A stretch of 64,000 bases of DNA from Bacillota bacterium (GTDB lineage Bacteria; Bacillota; Clostridia; Lachnospirales; Lachnospiraceae): contig JAEYGZ010000028.1 of the NCBI GenBank assembly GCA_023409535.1, positions 62,001-126,000 of the forward strand. Reading direction: 5' to 3'. A program made the translations under genes and the position numbers. Positions within the stretch are counted from its first letter, which is position 1. Each line of letters begins with the position of its first letter. This document shows, piece by piece, positions 8,813-18,116 of the stretch. The notes under the pieces are model-generated. The model saw only the letters and a list, made by a program, of their open reading frames with translations. It made no database searches and was not told the DNA's origin.

Positions 8813-10141
8813 TTAACGCTCAAGATTTGCAAACTTGGTGTATTGTGCCAGCCAAGCCAGCTTAACCGTACCCACCGGACCATTTCTCTGTTTACCGATG
8901 ATAATCTCGGATACCCCCGGCTCCTCCGTATCCCTGTTATAGTAATCATCGCGATAGATGAACATAACCACATCGGCATCCTGCTCAATGGCGCCCGACT
9001 CACGAAGGTCGGAAAGCATCGGCCGTTTATCGGGACGCTGCTCCACCGCACGGCTTAGCTGGGATAGTGCGACCACGGGAACATTAATCTCTCTGGCCAG
9101 GGATTTTAAGGATCTGGAGATCTCTGAAATCTCCTGCTGCCTGGATTCCGACTTCTTACTGCCGGACATCAGCTGAAGATAGTCGATGATCACCAGTCCC
9201 AGGTTTTTCTCCAGCTTTAATTTCCTGCACTTGGAGCGCAGCTCACTGACAGAAATCGCTGAGGTATCATCAATAACCAGGTTGGAATTACCGATAACTC
9301 TGGCACTTTCCATTAAGCTTGCCCAGTCTTCTCCGGATAAAGAGCCGGTTCTGATCGCCTGGGAATCCACTCTGGAATTCATGGACAGAATACGCTTTAC
9401 CAACTGGTCCTGTGACATTTCCAAACTGAAAATTGCTGTAGTCACATTGGACTTTAAAGCCACATATTCGGCTATATTTAACACAAATGCGGTTTTACCC
9501 ATAGACGGTCTGGCCGCAATTAATACCAGATCGGATGGCTGTAAGCCCGCCGTTTTATAATCCAAATCATAAAAGCCGGTCGCTACACCGGTTACACTGC
9601 CCTGATTCTTGGCGGCTGCCTCAATACTGTCAATGGAACGAAGCACTACCTCCTTGATGTCTGTAAATTCCTTTGTTCCCCGATTCTGGACGATGTCAAA
9701 GACCTGCTTCTCCGTCTTCTCAAGGATGGCATCCAGCTTATCCTTATCAAGATAGCATTCATTCGCGGTTTCTTCCGATACCTTAATCAGTCTGCGAAGA
9801 ACAGCCTTATCCTTCACAATCTGTGCGTAATATCTGACATTGGCAGAGGTAGGCACCGAGGTCACCAGATCCCGGATAAATTCCAGGCTGCACACCTGTG
9901 CCGGAACATCCTTCTCCTTCAACCGGTTCTGAAGGGTAACCAGATCTACCGGCTTGCCTTCACTGTATAATTCCACCATAGTTTCGAATAAGATACTGTA
10001 TTGCTGCTCATAAAAGTCCTGACCGCTGATAATCTCCGAGGCTGCTACAATCGCATCACGGTCCATAATCATGGATCCGATTACGGATTGCTCCGCTTCT
10101 GCGCTGTGGGGAAGTATTCTCTTAATAAATGCTTCATCCAT
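8813..10141 (-). CDS. dnaB: Replicative DNA helicase DnaB
   Basis: 442 residues, normal length. The N-terminal DnaB domain (about 8-110, PHSAEAEQSVIGSMI) is followed by a RecA-like core (about 175-442): Walker A ARPSMGKTAF, Walker B region LGLVIIDYLQLM, the H3/H4 stretch VVALSQLSRAVEQR and arginine-finger region KQRNGPVG. It unwinds DNA at the fork as a hexamer (called DnaC in Bacillus). Last gene of the gdpP-rplI-dnaB operon, 14 bases after rplI, with GGAGG before the ATG. Confidence 0.97.
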   Translation of the reverse strand: MDEAFIKRILPHSAEAEQSVIGSMIMDRDAIVAASEIISGQDFYEQQYSILFETMVELYSEGKPVDLVTLQNRLKEKDVPAQVCSLEFIRDLVTSVPTSANVRYYAQIVKDKAVLRRLIKVSEETANECYLDKDKLDAILEKTEKQVFDIVQNRGTKEFTDIKEVVLRSIDSIEAAAKNQGSVTGVATGFYDLDYKTAGLQPSDLVLIAARPSMGKTAFVLNIAEYVALKSNVTTAIFSLEMSQDQLVKRILSMNSRVDSQAIRTGSLSGEDWASLMESARVIGNSNLVIDDTSAISVSELRSKCRKLKLEKNLGLVIIDYLQLMSGSKKSESRQQEISEISRSLKSLAREINVPVVALSQLSRAVEQRPDKRPMLSDLRESGAIEQDADVVMFIYRDDYYNRDTEEPGVSEIIIGKQRNGPVGTVKLAWLAQYTKFANLER

Positions 10142-10155
10142 TTGGTAACCTCCGA

Positions 10156-10602
10156 TTATATTGCTTCTACCTTAACCTTTAACTCAGCTGTGACCTGAGG
10201 ATGCAGCTTCACAGGAATGGTATAGGTACCCGCATGCTTAATGGGGTCATTCAATACCAGCTTCTTCTTATCGATATCAAGATGAAACTGTTTCTTCGCC
10301 GCTTCAGTAATTTCCTTTGTTGACACAGAGCCAAAGGTTTTGCCGCCTTCTCCCGCTTTAATTGACAAATTAATTGTCAGCTCTTCCAGCTTCCTGCCAA
10401 AGCTTTTGGCTTCCTCAAGGATTTCCTTCTGCCTCTTCTCCTCAGCCGCCTTCTGTGTATTTAAATCATACAGGTTCTGCTTTGTTGCTTCTAACCCAAG
10501 CTTCTTAGGTAATATGAAGTTTCTGGCATAACCGTCACTTACTTTTACAATCTCACCCTTCTTACCAAGAGCCTTTACATCCTGCAATAATATGATCTCC
10601 AT
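10156..10602 (-). CDS. rplI: Ribosomal protein L9
   Basis: 148 residues. The L9 signature is at the N-terminus: MEIILLQDVKALGKKGEIVKVSDGYARNFI, followed by the long connecting helix and a C-terminal RNA-binding domain (GGKTFGSVSTKEI). Full length. It sits 24 bases after gdpP and 14 before dnaB, the usual Firmicute order. Confidence 0.97.
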   Translation of the reverse strand: MEIILLQDVKALGKKGEIVKVSDGYARNFILPKKLGLEATKQNLYDLNTQKAAEEKRQKEILEEAKSFGRKLEELTINLSIKAGEGGKTFGSVSTKEITEAAKKQFHLDIDKKKLVLNDPIKHAGTYTIPVKLHPQVTAELKVKVEAI

Positions 10603-10626
10603 CTGTCTCTCTCCTTTACACCTTTC

Positions 10627-12687
10627 TTATATCTCTCCTTCTTCATGAAGCGTTGTCAGCAATGCTTTCAGCTTGATAATCGCATCTTGAATCGAGGTGT
10701 TCTCCAACTGGGTTCCTGCGACGCTCAGATGTCCGCCGCCGCCTAATTTCTCCATGATTACCTGAACATTTACTTCATCGATGGACCTGGCGCTGATATA
10801 TATCTTATCATTAAATTCTGTCAAAACAAAGGTAGCTTTGATATCCGTGATATTTAACAGCTCATTCGCAACCTGGGCACCAAGAATCATCGGGCTGTCC
10901 ACCTGGGAGCTGGCACATACGGCAACGGCAAAATGGTTTAGGAAAACCTCGGTACTGCTGATCGCATCCGCCTTGATCTTAAAGTCAACCATCTCACTGC
11001 GGAAGGACTTGCGGATACGGGTAATATCTGCCCCGCTCCGTCTTAAGTAGGCCGCCGCCTCAAAGGTTCTTACGCCGGTCTTGGTTAAGAAGTTGTTGGT
11101 ATCTATCATGATACCCGCATAGATTGCGTCGGCTTCCAAGGGTTTCAGTTTTAAATTTCCGCCGATATACTGCATAATCTCTGCAATCATTTCACTGGTA
11201 GAGGAGGCATAGGGTTCTACATAGGACAACACCGCCGTGTCGATTGCCTCATTGGTCTGCCGGTGATGATCAAAGATAACGATGGTTCTGGTCTGATCCA
11301 GCAGCTCCTTGCATTCCAAATAGCTGGGACGGTTAACATCCACGATGACCAGCAGGGTATTAATGTCCACGACCTCCCGCGCCTTATCGCTCTTTAAGAA
11401 CATATCCTCTTCATAGTCAGGGTTACCGACAAATTTATTCATCATCGGACGCAGGGAGGAGGTTACTTCATTGATTACAATATGTGCTTTCTTATTAAAG
11501 GATTTTGCAATTCGGTAAACTCCGATTGCAGAACCAAGAGAATCCACGTCTCCAATCTTGTGTCCCATGATTACAATCTTATCCTTGCCCTCCACGAATT
11601 CGCGGAATGCATGGGCCTTTACCCGGGCTTTAACGCGGGTACTCTTCTCCATCTGGATACTCTTACCGCCGTAATAAGATATCTTCTCCCGGTCCTTGAT
11701 TACCGCCTGATCACCGCCGCGGCCCAGTGCCAGATCGATTGCTGCTCTGGCATATTCATAACCGCTGACATAGGAATCCGCATTGACACCAAGGCCGATA
11801 CTGATGGTAACGGACATATCATTTCCGATATTCACACCACGAACCTCCTCCAGGATGGAGAACTTCGTTGTCTGCAGATGAGGGAGGAATTTTTGCTGGA
11901 ATACAAAGATGTACTTATCCTTCTCCAGCTTCTTGATGATGGCATCAATTCCCTGCATGTATTTATTAATCTTTCTGTCTACCAGTGCAGTCAGAAGGGA
12001 ACGTCTGACCTCATCGATACTTTCCAGCGCTTCTTCATAATTATCAATATACAATAACCCGGTAACAAGCCTCTGCTCCTTGTTCTCCTTCAGGAGGGTA
12101 ATCATTTCCGTCTCATCGTAGAGATACATGGCTATCAGCGCATTCCGGTCGTTCCATACATCCTCGGCATTATCATAAGAAATATTCACATCATCGCTAA
12201 AATCAGGCGCCACAACTTTACGCAGCAGCACCCTGTAGCTGCGGCCATGAAGCACCACATGCAGGATCTCGTCCTTCTCCTTCTTGGGCAGGACTTCCTC
12301 CGTTATCTCAGAAAATATATTGGAGATAGACCGCTTGGCAGCGCTCTTCTCATGTATGATATCCATGAATTCGTCATTCCCCCACTGCATTCTTCCTTCC
12401 AGGTCAAGAATTGCATAGGGAAGATGAAGCTCCTTCAGCAGGCGCTTCTGAACCTGACCGTAATCCATGGCATAGCGAACCAGTTCCGCAGCGATCTTAT
12501 TACGCTTGGACAGATATATGGTTATAGCCAAGGTAAAATAGACGGCGGTAAACGCAGTCATGACATAGCCTGCAAGAGGATCTATCACATACATACTCAG
12601 ATTCATACATAACAAAACAGCCGTCAGTATGACAGGCCATAATAAATATGCTCTAAGCGCACCTCTAAGTTTAAATCTATGACTCAT
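10627..12687 (-). CDS. gdpP: Cyclic-di-AMP phosphodiesterase GdpP
   Basis: 686 residues. Two N-terminal membrane segments (about 12-58), a PAS domain (about 80-150, HLPYAILDLEGRMQWGNDEF), a degenerate GGDEF domain (about 180-310), and the DHH/DHHA1 module (about 350-680). The catalytic signatures are intact: GHKIGDVDSLGSAIG, VIFDHHRQ and GGGGHLSVAGTQ. GdpP hydrolyses c-di-AMP to pApA and thereby affects osmolyte and K+ uptake and cell-wall homeostasis. The start follows AAGGAG. A BusR-like regulator and osmolyte importer, typical c-di-AMP targets, lie 1-4 kb away on the other strand. Confidence 0.95.
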   Translation of the reverse strand: MSHRFKLRGALRAYLLWPVILTAVLLCMNLSMYVIDPLAGYVMTAFTAVYFTLAITIYLSKRNKIAAELVRYAMDYGQVQKRLLKELHLPYAILDLEGRMQWGNDEFMDIIHEKSAAKRSISNIFSEITEEVLPKKEKDEILHVVLHGRSYRVLLRKVVAPDFSDDVNISYDNAEDVWNDRNALIAMYLYDETEMITLLKENKEQRLVTGLLYIDNYEEALESIDEVRRSLLTALVDRKINKYMQGIDAIIKKLEKDKYIFVFQQKFLPHLQTTKFSILEEVRGVNIGNDMSVTISIGLGVNADSYVSGYEYARAAIDLALGRGGDQAVIKDREKISYYGGKSIQMEKSTRVKARVKAHAFREFVEGKDKIVIMGHKIGDVDSLGSAIGVYRIAKSFNKKAHIVINEVTSSLRPMMNKFVGNPDYEEDMFLKSDKAREVVDINTLLVIVDVNRPSYLECKELLDQTRTIVIFDHHRQTNEAIDTAVLSYVEPYASSTSEMIAEIMQYIGGNLKLKPLEADAIYAGIMIDTNNFLTKTGVRTFEAAAYLRRSGADITRIRKSFRSEMVDFKIKADAISSTEVFLNHFAVAVCASSQVDSPMILGAQVANELLNITDIKATFVLTEFNDKIYISARSIDEVNVQVIMEKLGGGGHLSVAGTQLENTSIQDAIIKLKALLTTLHEEGEI

Positions 12688-12808
12688 GAACAGGACTCCT
12701 TAAGCTTCACTAAACGGATTAATGTTAGAATAAACAAGCTCGTGAACTTTGTCCACTCGCTTATCTTTATAGTATAGCATTAAAATATCATGAATGAAAG
12801 CGCAAATT

Positions 12809-13699
12809 TTAGTTAAAAGCATAGCTGGTTTTCGCGATAGGGTGGGCTTTCACGAATTCATCCGTCCTGTAAGCAGCGTCACGCTTATGATCCTTGAAAT
12901 CTGCCGTACTCTTCAGATAATAATCATACATAAGCATTTCTGTTCCGTCGGAGGTGATTGGGTCGTCCCAGGTCAAATCGATATTATACCATTTACCGTC
13001 CACCTTCACAATATTCCAGGCATGTGCTTCCCCATCCGCCGTACCGCCGATGATCTTACAATCAAGACCTGCCTGTGTAAACATGAGATACGCAGCCATT
13101 GCATACCCCTCACACACTGCCGATTTTCCGATCAGCGCATCATAGGCGGAAGCCTTTTCATAGGTCAGATCATAATTAACCCGCTTGACGATATAATCAT
13201 GAATAGCCCTTACCTTCTTGACATCTGAGGCTTTTTCAAGCTTTAAGGCCTTTAATACGCCGGCAGCCTTCTTATCCAGCTCTTTCTCCTCTTTCAGCGT
13301 ACATTTATAAGAAACCTCCAGCATAAGGGAGGCACTGCGCCCCTTAATCCATTCCATCTGCACCGACCAGCCTGTCAGGGAATATTCCAGATAATCCGCG
13401 TCCTTGGCATTGGCATCACTGTCGTAGGCCATGACCTCCTCCATCAGCTCTCCGAGATCATTGATCTCCTTACGTACCGAATCCTTAAAAGCAACTTCGA
13501 TCCTGGACTTTCGATTGAGCAGATCCTTTCGAATGGCTTTCACCACCTCTTTCCTGGTTTGAAGCAGCTCTGTCTTATCACTTTCCGCAGCCTTTGCAAT
13601 GGCAGCCGGCCCGTTATTCCTATGTGTAAAATGTACCGTACTTATTGAGATAGCCGACAAAACGGCTAACATAAAAGCCGTAACAAACTTTTTATACAT
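12809..13699 (-). CDS. Secreted transglutaminase-like protein
   Basis: 296 residues from the ATG at 13699, which follows AGGAGG by 6 bases. A signal peptide (MYKKFVTAFMLAVLSAISIS) precedes a helical region and then a transglutaminase-like core at about 170-255. The Cys-His-Asp triad is visible: SAVCEGYAMAAY, EAHAWNIVKVDGKWYNID and DLTWDDP. Proteins of this kind act as extracellular proteases or cross-linking enzymes; substrate unknown. It lies upstream of gdpP on the same strand, 121 bp away with a promoter-like TATACT between them, so it is probably separate. Confidence 0.82.
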   Translation of the reverse strand: MYKKFVTAFMLAVLSAISISTVHFTHRNNGPAAIAKAAESDKTELLQTRKEVVKAIRKDLLNRKSRIEVAFKDSVRKEINDLGELMEEVMAYDSDANAKDADYLEYSLTGWSVQMEWIKGRSASLMLEVSYKCTLKEEKELDKKAAGVLKALKLEKASDVKKVRAIHDYIVKRVNYDLTYEKASAYDALIGKSAVCEGYAMAAYLMFTQAGLDCKIIGGTADGEAHAWNIVKVDGKWYNIDLTWDDPITSDGTEMLMYDYYLKSTADFKDHKRDAAYRTDEFVKAHPIAKTSYAFN

Positions 13700-13904
13700 T
13701 CCGTACCTCCTGACCTGTATCATTAGCCCGGCAGATTTGTTTCACAACTGTTATTTTAGCATAGTTAACAAGAAAAGGAAAGAATGCGGCATAATCAAAA
13801 TAATTGACAAATTTATGTTTATAATTAAAATATTACTTATGTAATTTGATTTTACACAAGGTTTTTTAAAATGTCATATAGAATTATGATAAAGGGTGGT
13901 TAAC

Positions 13905-14567
13905 GTGAAAAATAATTATAATCCGGACGGATCAGGTTATGTACCGGAAAAAACCAGTATTGCTCCTCCTGTTTATTCCCAGATTGCACTTGATATTGCC
14001 TCTAAGATTGCCCGGGGTGACTTGAAAGAGAATTCAAAAATAACCGGCCGTTCCCTGCTGGCTACCACATACGCAGTTTCGCCGGAGACAATCAGACGAT
14101 CCATGCGCCTTCTTGCAGATGTCGGTATTATTGACATTAAAAGCAACAGCGGTGCAATCATATTATCCAAGGATAACGCGATCAAATATGTAGATAACTT
14201 CAATAACGTAAGAAGTGTGCGGACATTAAAAAGGGAATTAAAGGAACTCTTAAACGAAAGGGATGCCATCAATAAAAAAGTGATTGATCTCATTGATGAA
14301 ATTATCAACGTCAATGAACACCTTAAGAACATTGACCCCCTTCAAAACTATGAAATCGAAATACTTCCGGGCTCATCCATTATCGGCAAATCAATTGAAG
14401 AGTCCCATTTCTGGCAGAACACCGGAGCAACGATCGTTGCAATCAGAAGGCAGGATAGAATTATATTGTCACCCGGACCCTATGCCAGCTTTCTGGAATA
14501 TGATTCGGTGGTTGTCGTCGGTGACAGGAGTGTATCCGAACGGGTCAGAAACTTTATCAACAATTGA
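13905..14567 (+). CDS. busR: BusR-like repressor (GntR helix-turn-helix plus RCK_C domain)
   Basis: 220 residues from a GTG at 13905, which follows AAGGGTGG by 5 bases. Residues 25-95 are a GntR winged helix (PVYSQIALDIASKIARGDL, ATTYAVSPETIRRSMRLL). A coiled coil (about 108-145) links to an RCK_C/TrkA-C domain (about 150-220, YEIEILPGSSIIGKSIEESHF, DSVVVVGD). This architecture is that of BusR, which in lactococci and streptococci binds c-di-AMP through RCK_C and represses the busAB betaine importer. Here the next gene is a compatible-solute importer with a palindromic operator candidate. Effector and target are inferred from architecture and context. Confidence 0.83.
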   Translation: MKNNYNPDGSGYVPEKTSIAPPVYSQIALDIASKIARGDLKENSKITGRSLLATTYAVSPETIRRSMRLLADVGIIDIKSNSGAIILSKDNAIKYVDNFNNVRSVRTLKRELKELLNERDAINKKVIDLIDEIINVNEHLKNIDPLQNYEIEILPGSSIIGKSIEESHFWQNTGATIVAIRRQDRIILSPGPYASFLEYDSVVVVGDRSVSERVRNFINN

Positions 14568-14575
14568 AAAAAGCC

Positions 14576-14617
14576 GAGTCTGATCATAGGCAAAACCTGC
14601 GATCAGGCTCTTTTTTT
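14576..14617 (+). terminator. Terminator of the busR-like gene
   Basis: GAGTCTGATC pairs with GATCAGGCTC (one G-T pair), followed by T7. It separates the regulator from the importer operon. Confidence 0.85.
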
Positions 14618-14628
14618 GACCTCATTAC

Positions 14629-14657
14629 TTGACAATTTGGAATTCATAGGGTATGAT
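14629..14657 (+). promoter_or_regulatory. Promoter of the opuC operon
   Basis: Consensus TTGACA (14629-14634), 17-bp spacer, TATGAT (14652-14657), 78 bases upstream of opuCA. Confidence 0.8.
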
Positions 14658-14667
14658 AAACCAAAAC

Positions 14668-14698
14668 TGACAACTTTATCTCTGATTATAAGTTGTCA
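14668..14698 (+). promoter_or_regulatory. Candidate BusR operator
   Basis: Perfect inverted repeat TGACAACTT (14668-14676) and AAGTTGTCA (14690-14698) with a 13-bp gap, beginning 11 bases after the -10 box, so a bound dimer would cover the start of transcription. The two arms are 22 bp apart (about two turns). The first member of the operon is preceded by the BusR-like gene, which makes it the natural ligand. Confidence 0.6.
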
Positions 14699-14734
14699 TA
14701 ATTGGTAGTTTGATAGCAGGAAAAGGGGAAAAAG

Positions 14735-15856
14735 ATGATAAGATTTGAGAATGTCTGCAAAAGCTATGGTAAATCAACGATCCTCGATCAATTGAATATC
14801 GAGATCAAAGAAGGTCAATTTGTTGTATTGATCGGCCCAAGCGGATGCGGGAAAACCACCACCTTAAAAATGATCAACCGGCTGATCGGACCCGACAGCG
14901 GCAGAATTTATATTGACAACAAAGATATCCTGCAGATCAATCCGGTCAAGCTTCGGCGTACCATCGGATATGTAATCCAACAGATCGGCCTGTTTCCGAA
15001 CATGACCGTCGAGCAGAATATTCTGGTTGTACCGAAACTCCTGAACTATCCCAGGAACCAGTGCGATGAAATAGCGCATACGCTTCTTCAGCTTGTTAAT
15101 ATGGACTATGAAGAATATGCCCACAAATATCCGACAGAGCTTTCCGGCGGCCAGCAGCAAAGAATCGGAGTTCTGAGAGCCCTGGCCGCTTCTCCTCCTA
15201 TCGTACTGATGGATGAGCCCTTCGGAGCACTGGATCCGATTACGCGGGAAGCTCTGCAGGAGGAGATGAAAAGTCTTCAGCGCAAGCTGAACAAAACGGT
15301 TATTTTTGTCACCCATGATATGGATGAAGCACTCCGGCTGGCGGATACCATAATCTTCATGAACAACGGCAAGGTAATTCAAATGGCTTCTCCCGAAGAG
15401 ATGCTTCAGAAGCCGGCCGATGACATCATCAAAAGCTTCATGGGTAAGCGGATCCAGCATACAGATTATAATGCGCTGCTGGCTATTGATATTATGAAGC
15501 CCAATGTTCTGAAGGTTCCCAAGACAAAATACACCCTGGAATGTATCGATATTATGAATCGGCGGGAAGTGAACTCACTGGTTGTGGTCGATGAGAACCA
15601 GAAATACCTGGGGGTTGTCACCATCGACGATATTAAAAAATACGGTAAGGCGGGACGCGAGGTAGGCGAATTCATAAATTATGATTCAAGTGTCGTAAAC
15701 ATCAAGGATCCTGCCAAAAATGCCTTTGACAGTCTTGTAAATTCCGGATCCGGCTATATTGTTGTCAAGAACGATGATGATACGGTCGCCGGACTCATTA
15801 CAAAAACAAGTATGGTAAAAGCAATGGCAAGCGCAATGTGGGGTGAACAGACATGA
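14735..15856 (+). CDS. opuCA: Compatible-solute ABC importer, ATPase with CBS domains
   Basis: 373 residues. ATPase domain 1-240: Walker A GPSGCGKTT, signature LSGGQQQR, Walker B VLMDEP, switch THD. Two CBS domains follow (about 250-370, DIMKPNVLKVPKTKYTLECIDIMNRREVNSLVVVDE), as in OpuCA/ProV, where they sense ionic strength or c-di-AMP. It energises uptake of glycine betaine, carnitine or choline. AAAGGGG precedes the ATG. The stop overlaps the next start by 4 bases. Confidence 0.92.
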   Translation: MIRFENVCKSYGKSTILDQLNIEIKEGQFVVLIGPSGCGKTTTLKMINRLIGPDSGRIYIDNKDILQINPVKLRRTIGYVIQQIGLFPNMTVEQNILVVPKLLNYPRNQCDEIAHTLLQLVNMDYEEYAHKYPTELSGGQQQRIGVLRALAASPPIVLMDEPFGALDPITREALQEEMKSLQRKLNKTVIFVTHDMDEALRLADTIIFMNNGKVIQMASPEEMLQKPADDIIKSFMGKRIQHTDYNALLAIDIMKPNVLKVPKTKYTLECIDIMNRREVNSLVVVDENQKYLGVVTIDDIKKYGKAGREVGEFINYDSSVVNIKDPAKNAFDSLVNSGSGYIVVKNDDDTVAGLITKTSMVKAMASAMWGEQT

Positions 15857-16512
15857 AGGAATTAATCATATTCATATGGGATCATAACGCTCTGATTATA
15901 AGAGAAACCCTGAAGCATCTTCAATTGGTGGGCATCTCGGTATTCTGCGGACTGATTATCTCCCTGCCGTTAGGAGTTATTTTATCCAGACATCGAATAC
16001 TTGCAAAGTATGTGCTTGCCGTAATCGGTACCATCCAGACCATTCCCGGACTTGTTCTCCTTGGATTTGCGATGCTGCTCTTCGGAATAGGCGTCCGGCC
16101 CGCACTGATTGTATTAACCATCTATTCCATTCTTCCGACGCTGCGGAATACATATACCGGTATCACAGAGGTTGATGCCGGCTGTAAAGAGAGCGCAAAA
16201 GGAATTGGAATGAGTAATCCTCAGATTCTGTTCAAAATAGAGCTGCCGCTGGCATTGCCCAGCATCGTCAACGGATTCAGAATATCTACCATCTATATCG
16301 TAAATTGGGCGACCCTTGCCGGGCTGGTTGGCGCGGGAGGTCTCGGCGACCTGATCTGGACCGGCCTTGCAACCTATGAGAATAATTTTATTCTCACCGG
16401 GGCAATTCTTGCGGCAATTATGGCCATGGCACTCGGGGCACTGATTGGCGCAGTGCAAAAGCTGTTGACTCCGAGAGGCATGAGAGTTGGGAGGTACCCA
16501 AATGCAACTTGA
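15853..16512 (+). CDS. opuCB: Compatible-solute ABC importer, permease 1
   Basis: 219 residues with five to six membrane segments and the importer loop in the C-terminal half (EVDAGCKESAKGIGMSNPQILFKIELPLALPSIVNG), which docks on the ATPase. It starts in the ATGA overlap with opuCA. Membrane-bound half of the translocation pore; pairs with the second permease 16502-17131. Confidence 0.9.
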   Translation: MKELIIFIWDHNALIIRETLKHLQLVGISVFCGLIISLPLGVILSRHRILAKYVLAVIGTIQTIPGLVLLGFAMLLFGIGVRPALIVLTIYSILPTLRNTYTGITEVDAGCKESAKGIGMSNPQILFKIELPLALPSIVNGFRISTIYIVNWATLAGLVGAGGLGDLIWTGLATYENNFILTGAILAAIMAMALGALIGAVQKLLTPRGMRVGRYPNAT

Positions 16513-17131
16513 TTTTCAGTTAATCCTTGAACATCTGTTTATTGTATCCGCTGCTGCCGGTCTATCCGTGGTGATTGGTGTATTGCTCGGAGTCCTGGCT
16601 TACTGGTTCAGATATTTTGATACGGCCATATTATGGTTTTCCGATACTGTTCAGACAATCCCGTCTCTGGCATTACTGTCCGTGCTTATGATTTTGTTCG
16701 GACTTGGAAATGTCACCTTGATCATCGGTCTCATCCTATATTCCCTGCTTCCTATCGTAAGAAACACTTATACGGGAATCACCGGTATCCCGATGCATAT
16801 TAAGGATGCTGCCAGGGGTATGGGTATGTCAAAGCTTCAAAGGCTGATTAAGGTTGAACTACCGCTGGCATTCCCTCTGATATTTTCAGGAATTAAAATC
16901 GCGGTGGTAACCTCTCTCGGAATTGCTGTCATGGGGGTATTAATCGGCTCCGGCGGTTTGGGATACCCCATATACCGCGGTATTCAGACCAGAAATGTCG
17001 GGTTGATACTCAGCGGGGCGATTCCGGTGGTATTATTGGCATTGGTTTTTGACTATGTCATGTCAAAAATTGAGCATATGCTTACAAATAAGAAACAAAA
17101 AAAGGAAAGAGGAAAGGGGATCGCAGAATGA
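16502..17131 (+). CDS. opuCD: Compatible-solute ABC importer, permease 2
   Basis: 209 residues from the ATG at 16502, which follows GGGAGG by 6 bases; it overlaps opuCB by 11 bases. Same fold and coupling loop as permease 1 (GIPMHIKDAARGMGMSKLQRLIKVELPLAFPLIFSG), so the two are paralogs making a heterodimeric pore. Assigned as OpuCD because the remaining gene is the binding protein. Confidence 0.88.
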   Translation: MQLDFQLILEHLFIVSAAAGLSVVIGVLLGVLAYWFRYFDTAILWFSDTVQTIPSLALLSVLMILFGLGNVTLIIGLILYSLLPIVRNTYTGITGIPMHIKDAARGMGMSKLQRLIKVELPLAFPLIFSGIKIAVVTSLGIAVMGVLIGSGGLGYPIYRGIQTRNVGLILSGAIPVVLLALVFDYVMSKIEHMLTNKKQKKERGKGIAE

Positions 17132-18018
17132 GAAAAAAAATGATCAGCTTACTGTCTTTGTTACTGGTTGGGGGCATTCTTCTTACCGGATGCAGCAGCT
17201 CCGATAAAATCGTTGTGGGCTCCAAGGACTTCAGCGAGAATATCGTCATCGGCGAAATGCTGGCACAACTCATTGAGACTCACACCGATCTGAAGGTGGA
17301 TCGCCGGCTGAATATGGGCGGGACCTTTGTCTGCTTTGAGGCAGTCAAAAAAGGAGAAATTGACTTATACCCGGAATATACGGGAACCGGACTGACCGCG
17401 CAGCTTAAAATGGATGTTATCAGCGACCCTGACGAGACTTATCGTATTGTGAAGGAGGAATTTGACAAGCAATTTGATATTAAGTGGCTGGAGCCCTTCG
17501 GCTTTAACAATACCTATGCGATTGCGGTCACAAGCGAGCTTGCCGGACAGTATAATCTCACCAACTGCAGCGATCTGGCTCCCATCTCAGACCAATTGGT
17601 ATTCGGAGCAGAGCATGAGTTCTTTAACCGTCAGGATGGATATGACGGCTTCATCGATTTATACGGCATAACCTTCAAGGAAGTGGCGAAAATGAACGTA
17701 TCCCTGAAATATCAGGCAATCGGAGACGGAAAAATGGAGGTAACAGATGCCTTTGCCACCGACGGGCAAATCAAGCAGTATGATCTGAAAATTCTGGAAG
17801 ATGACTTAAACTTTTTCCCTCCCTATTATGCTGCTCCCATCGTGAGGAACGAACAACTGGAGAAGCATCCGGAGCTGGAAGGGGTGCTGAATATGCTTTC
17901 CGGCGCCATAAGCGATTCGGATATGACGGATCTCAATTATAAAGTTGATGTTGAGCAGAAGGATGTGGCTGCTGTTGCAAAAGAGTTTTTAGCATCCAAA
18001 GGACTTGACAAAAAGTAA
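17128..18018 (+). CDS. opuCC: Compatible-solute-binding lipoprotein
   Basis: 296 residues. Signal with lipobox LLTGCSSS (Cys about residue 22), then the OpuAC-type binding domain (IVVGSKDFSENIVIGEMLAQLIE, DLYPEYTGTGLTAQL). It catches the osmolyte outside the membrane and delivers it to the OpuCB/CD pore. It overlaps the upstream gene by 4 bases, with GAAAGGGG as binding site. Ligand (betaine, carnitine or choline) cannot be told from sequence. Confidence 0.9.
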   Translation: MRKKMISLLSLLLVGGILLTGCSSSDKIVVGSKDFSENIVIGEMLAQLIETHTDLKVDRRLNMGGTFVCFEAVKKGEIDLYPEYTGTGLTAQLKMDVISDPDETYRIVKEEFDKQFDIKWLEPFGFNNTYAIAVTSELAGQYNLTNCSDLAPISDQLVFGAEHEFFNRQDGYDGFIDLYGITFKEVAKMNVSLKYQAIGDGKMEVTDAFATDGQIKQYDLKILEDDLNFFPPYYAAPIVRNEQLEKHPELEGVLNMLSGAISDSDMTDLNYKVDVEQKDVAAVAKEFLASKGLDKK

Positions 18019-18051
18019 TTTACCGAATAATTTCTCCTGAAAAGAAGAAAT

Positions 18052-18093
18052 TGCCTGCGGTATGGAACGATATCCTACTGCAGGCAGTTTTTA
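18052..18093 (+). terminator. Terminator, bidirectional
   Basis: TGCCTGC pairs with GCAGGCA with further partial pairing inside the loop; T5 follows on the plus strand and a T-rich tract on the minus strand. It lies between the convergent opuC and glycerate operons. Confidence 0.75.
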
Positions 18094-18116
18094 TTCACAT
18101 TTAATTCATGTCCGTA

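Noticed and set aside
10001..12612. Several plus-strand ORFs of 60-190 codons across rplI and gdpP
   Set aside because: They are antisense frames of highly conserved genes, without binding sites or domains.
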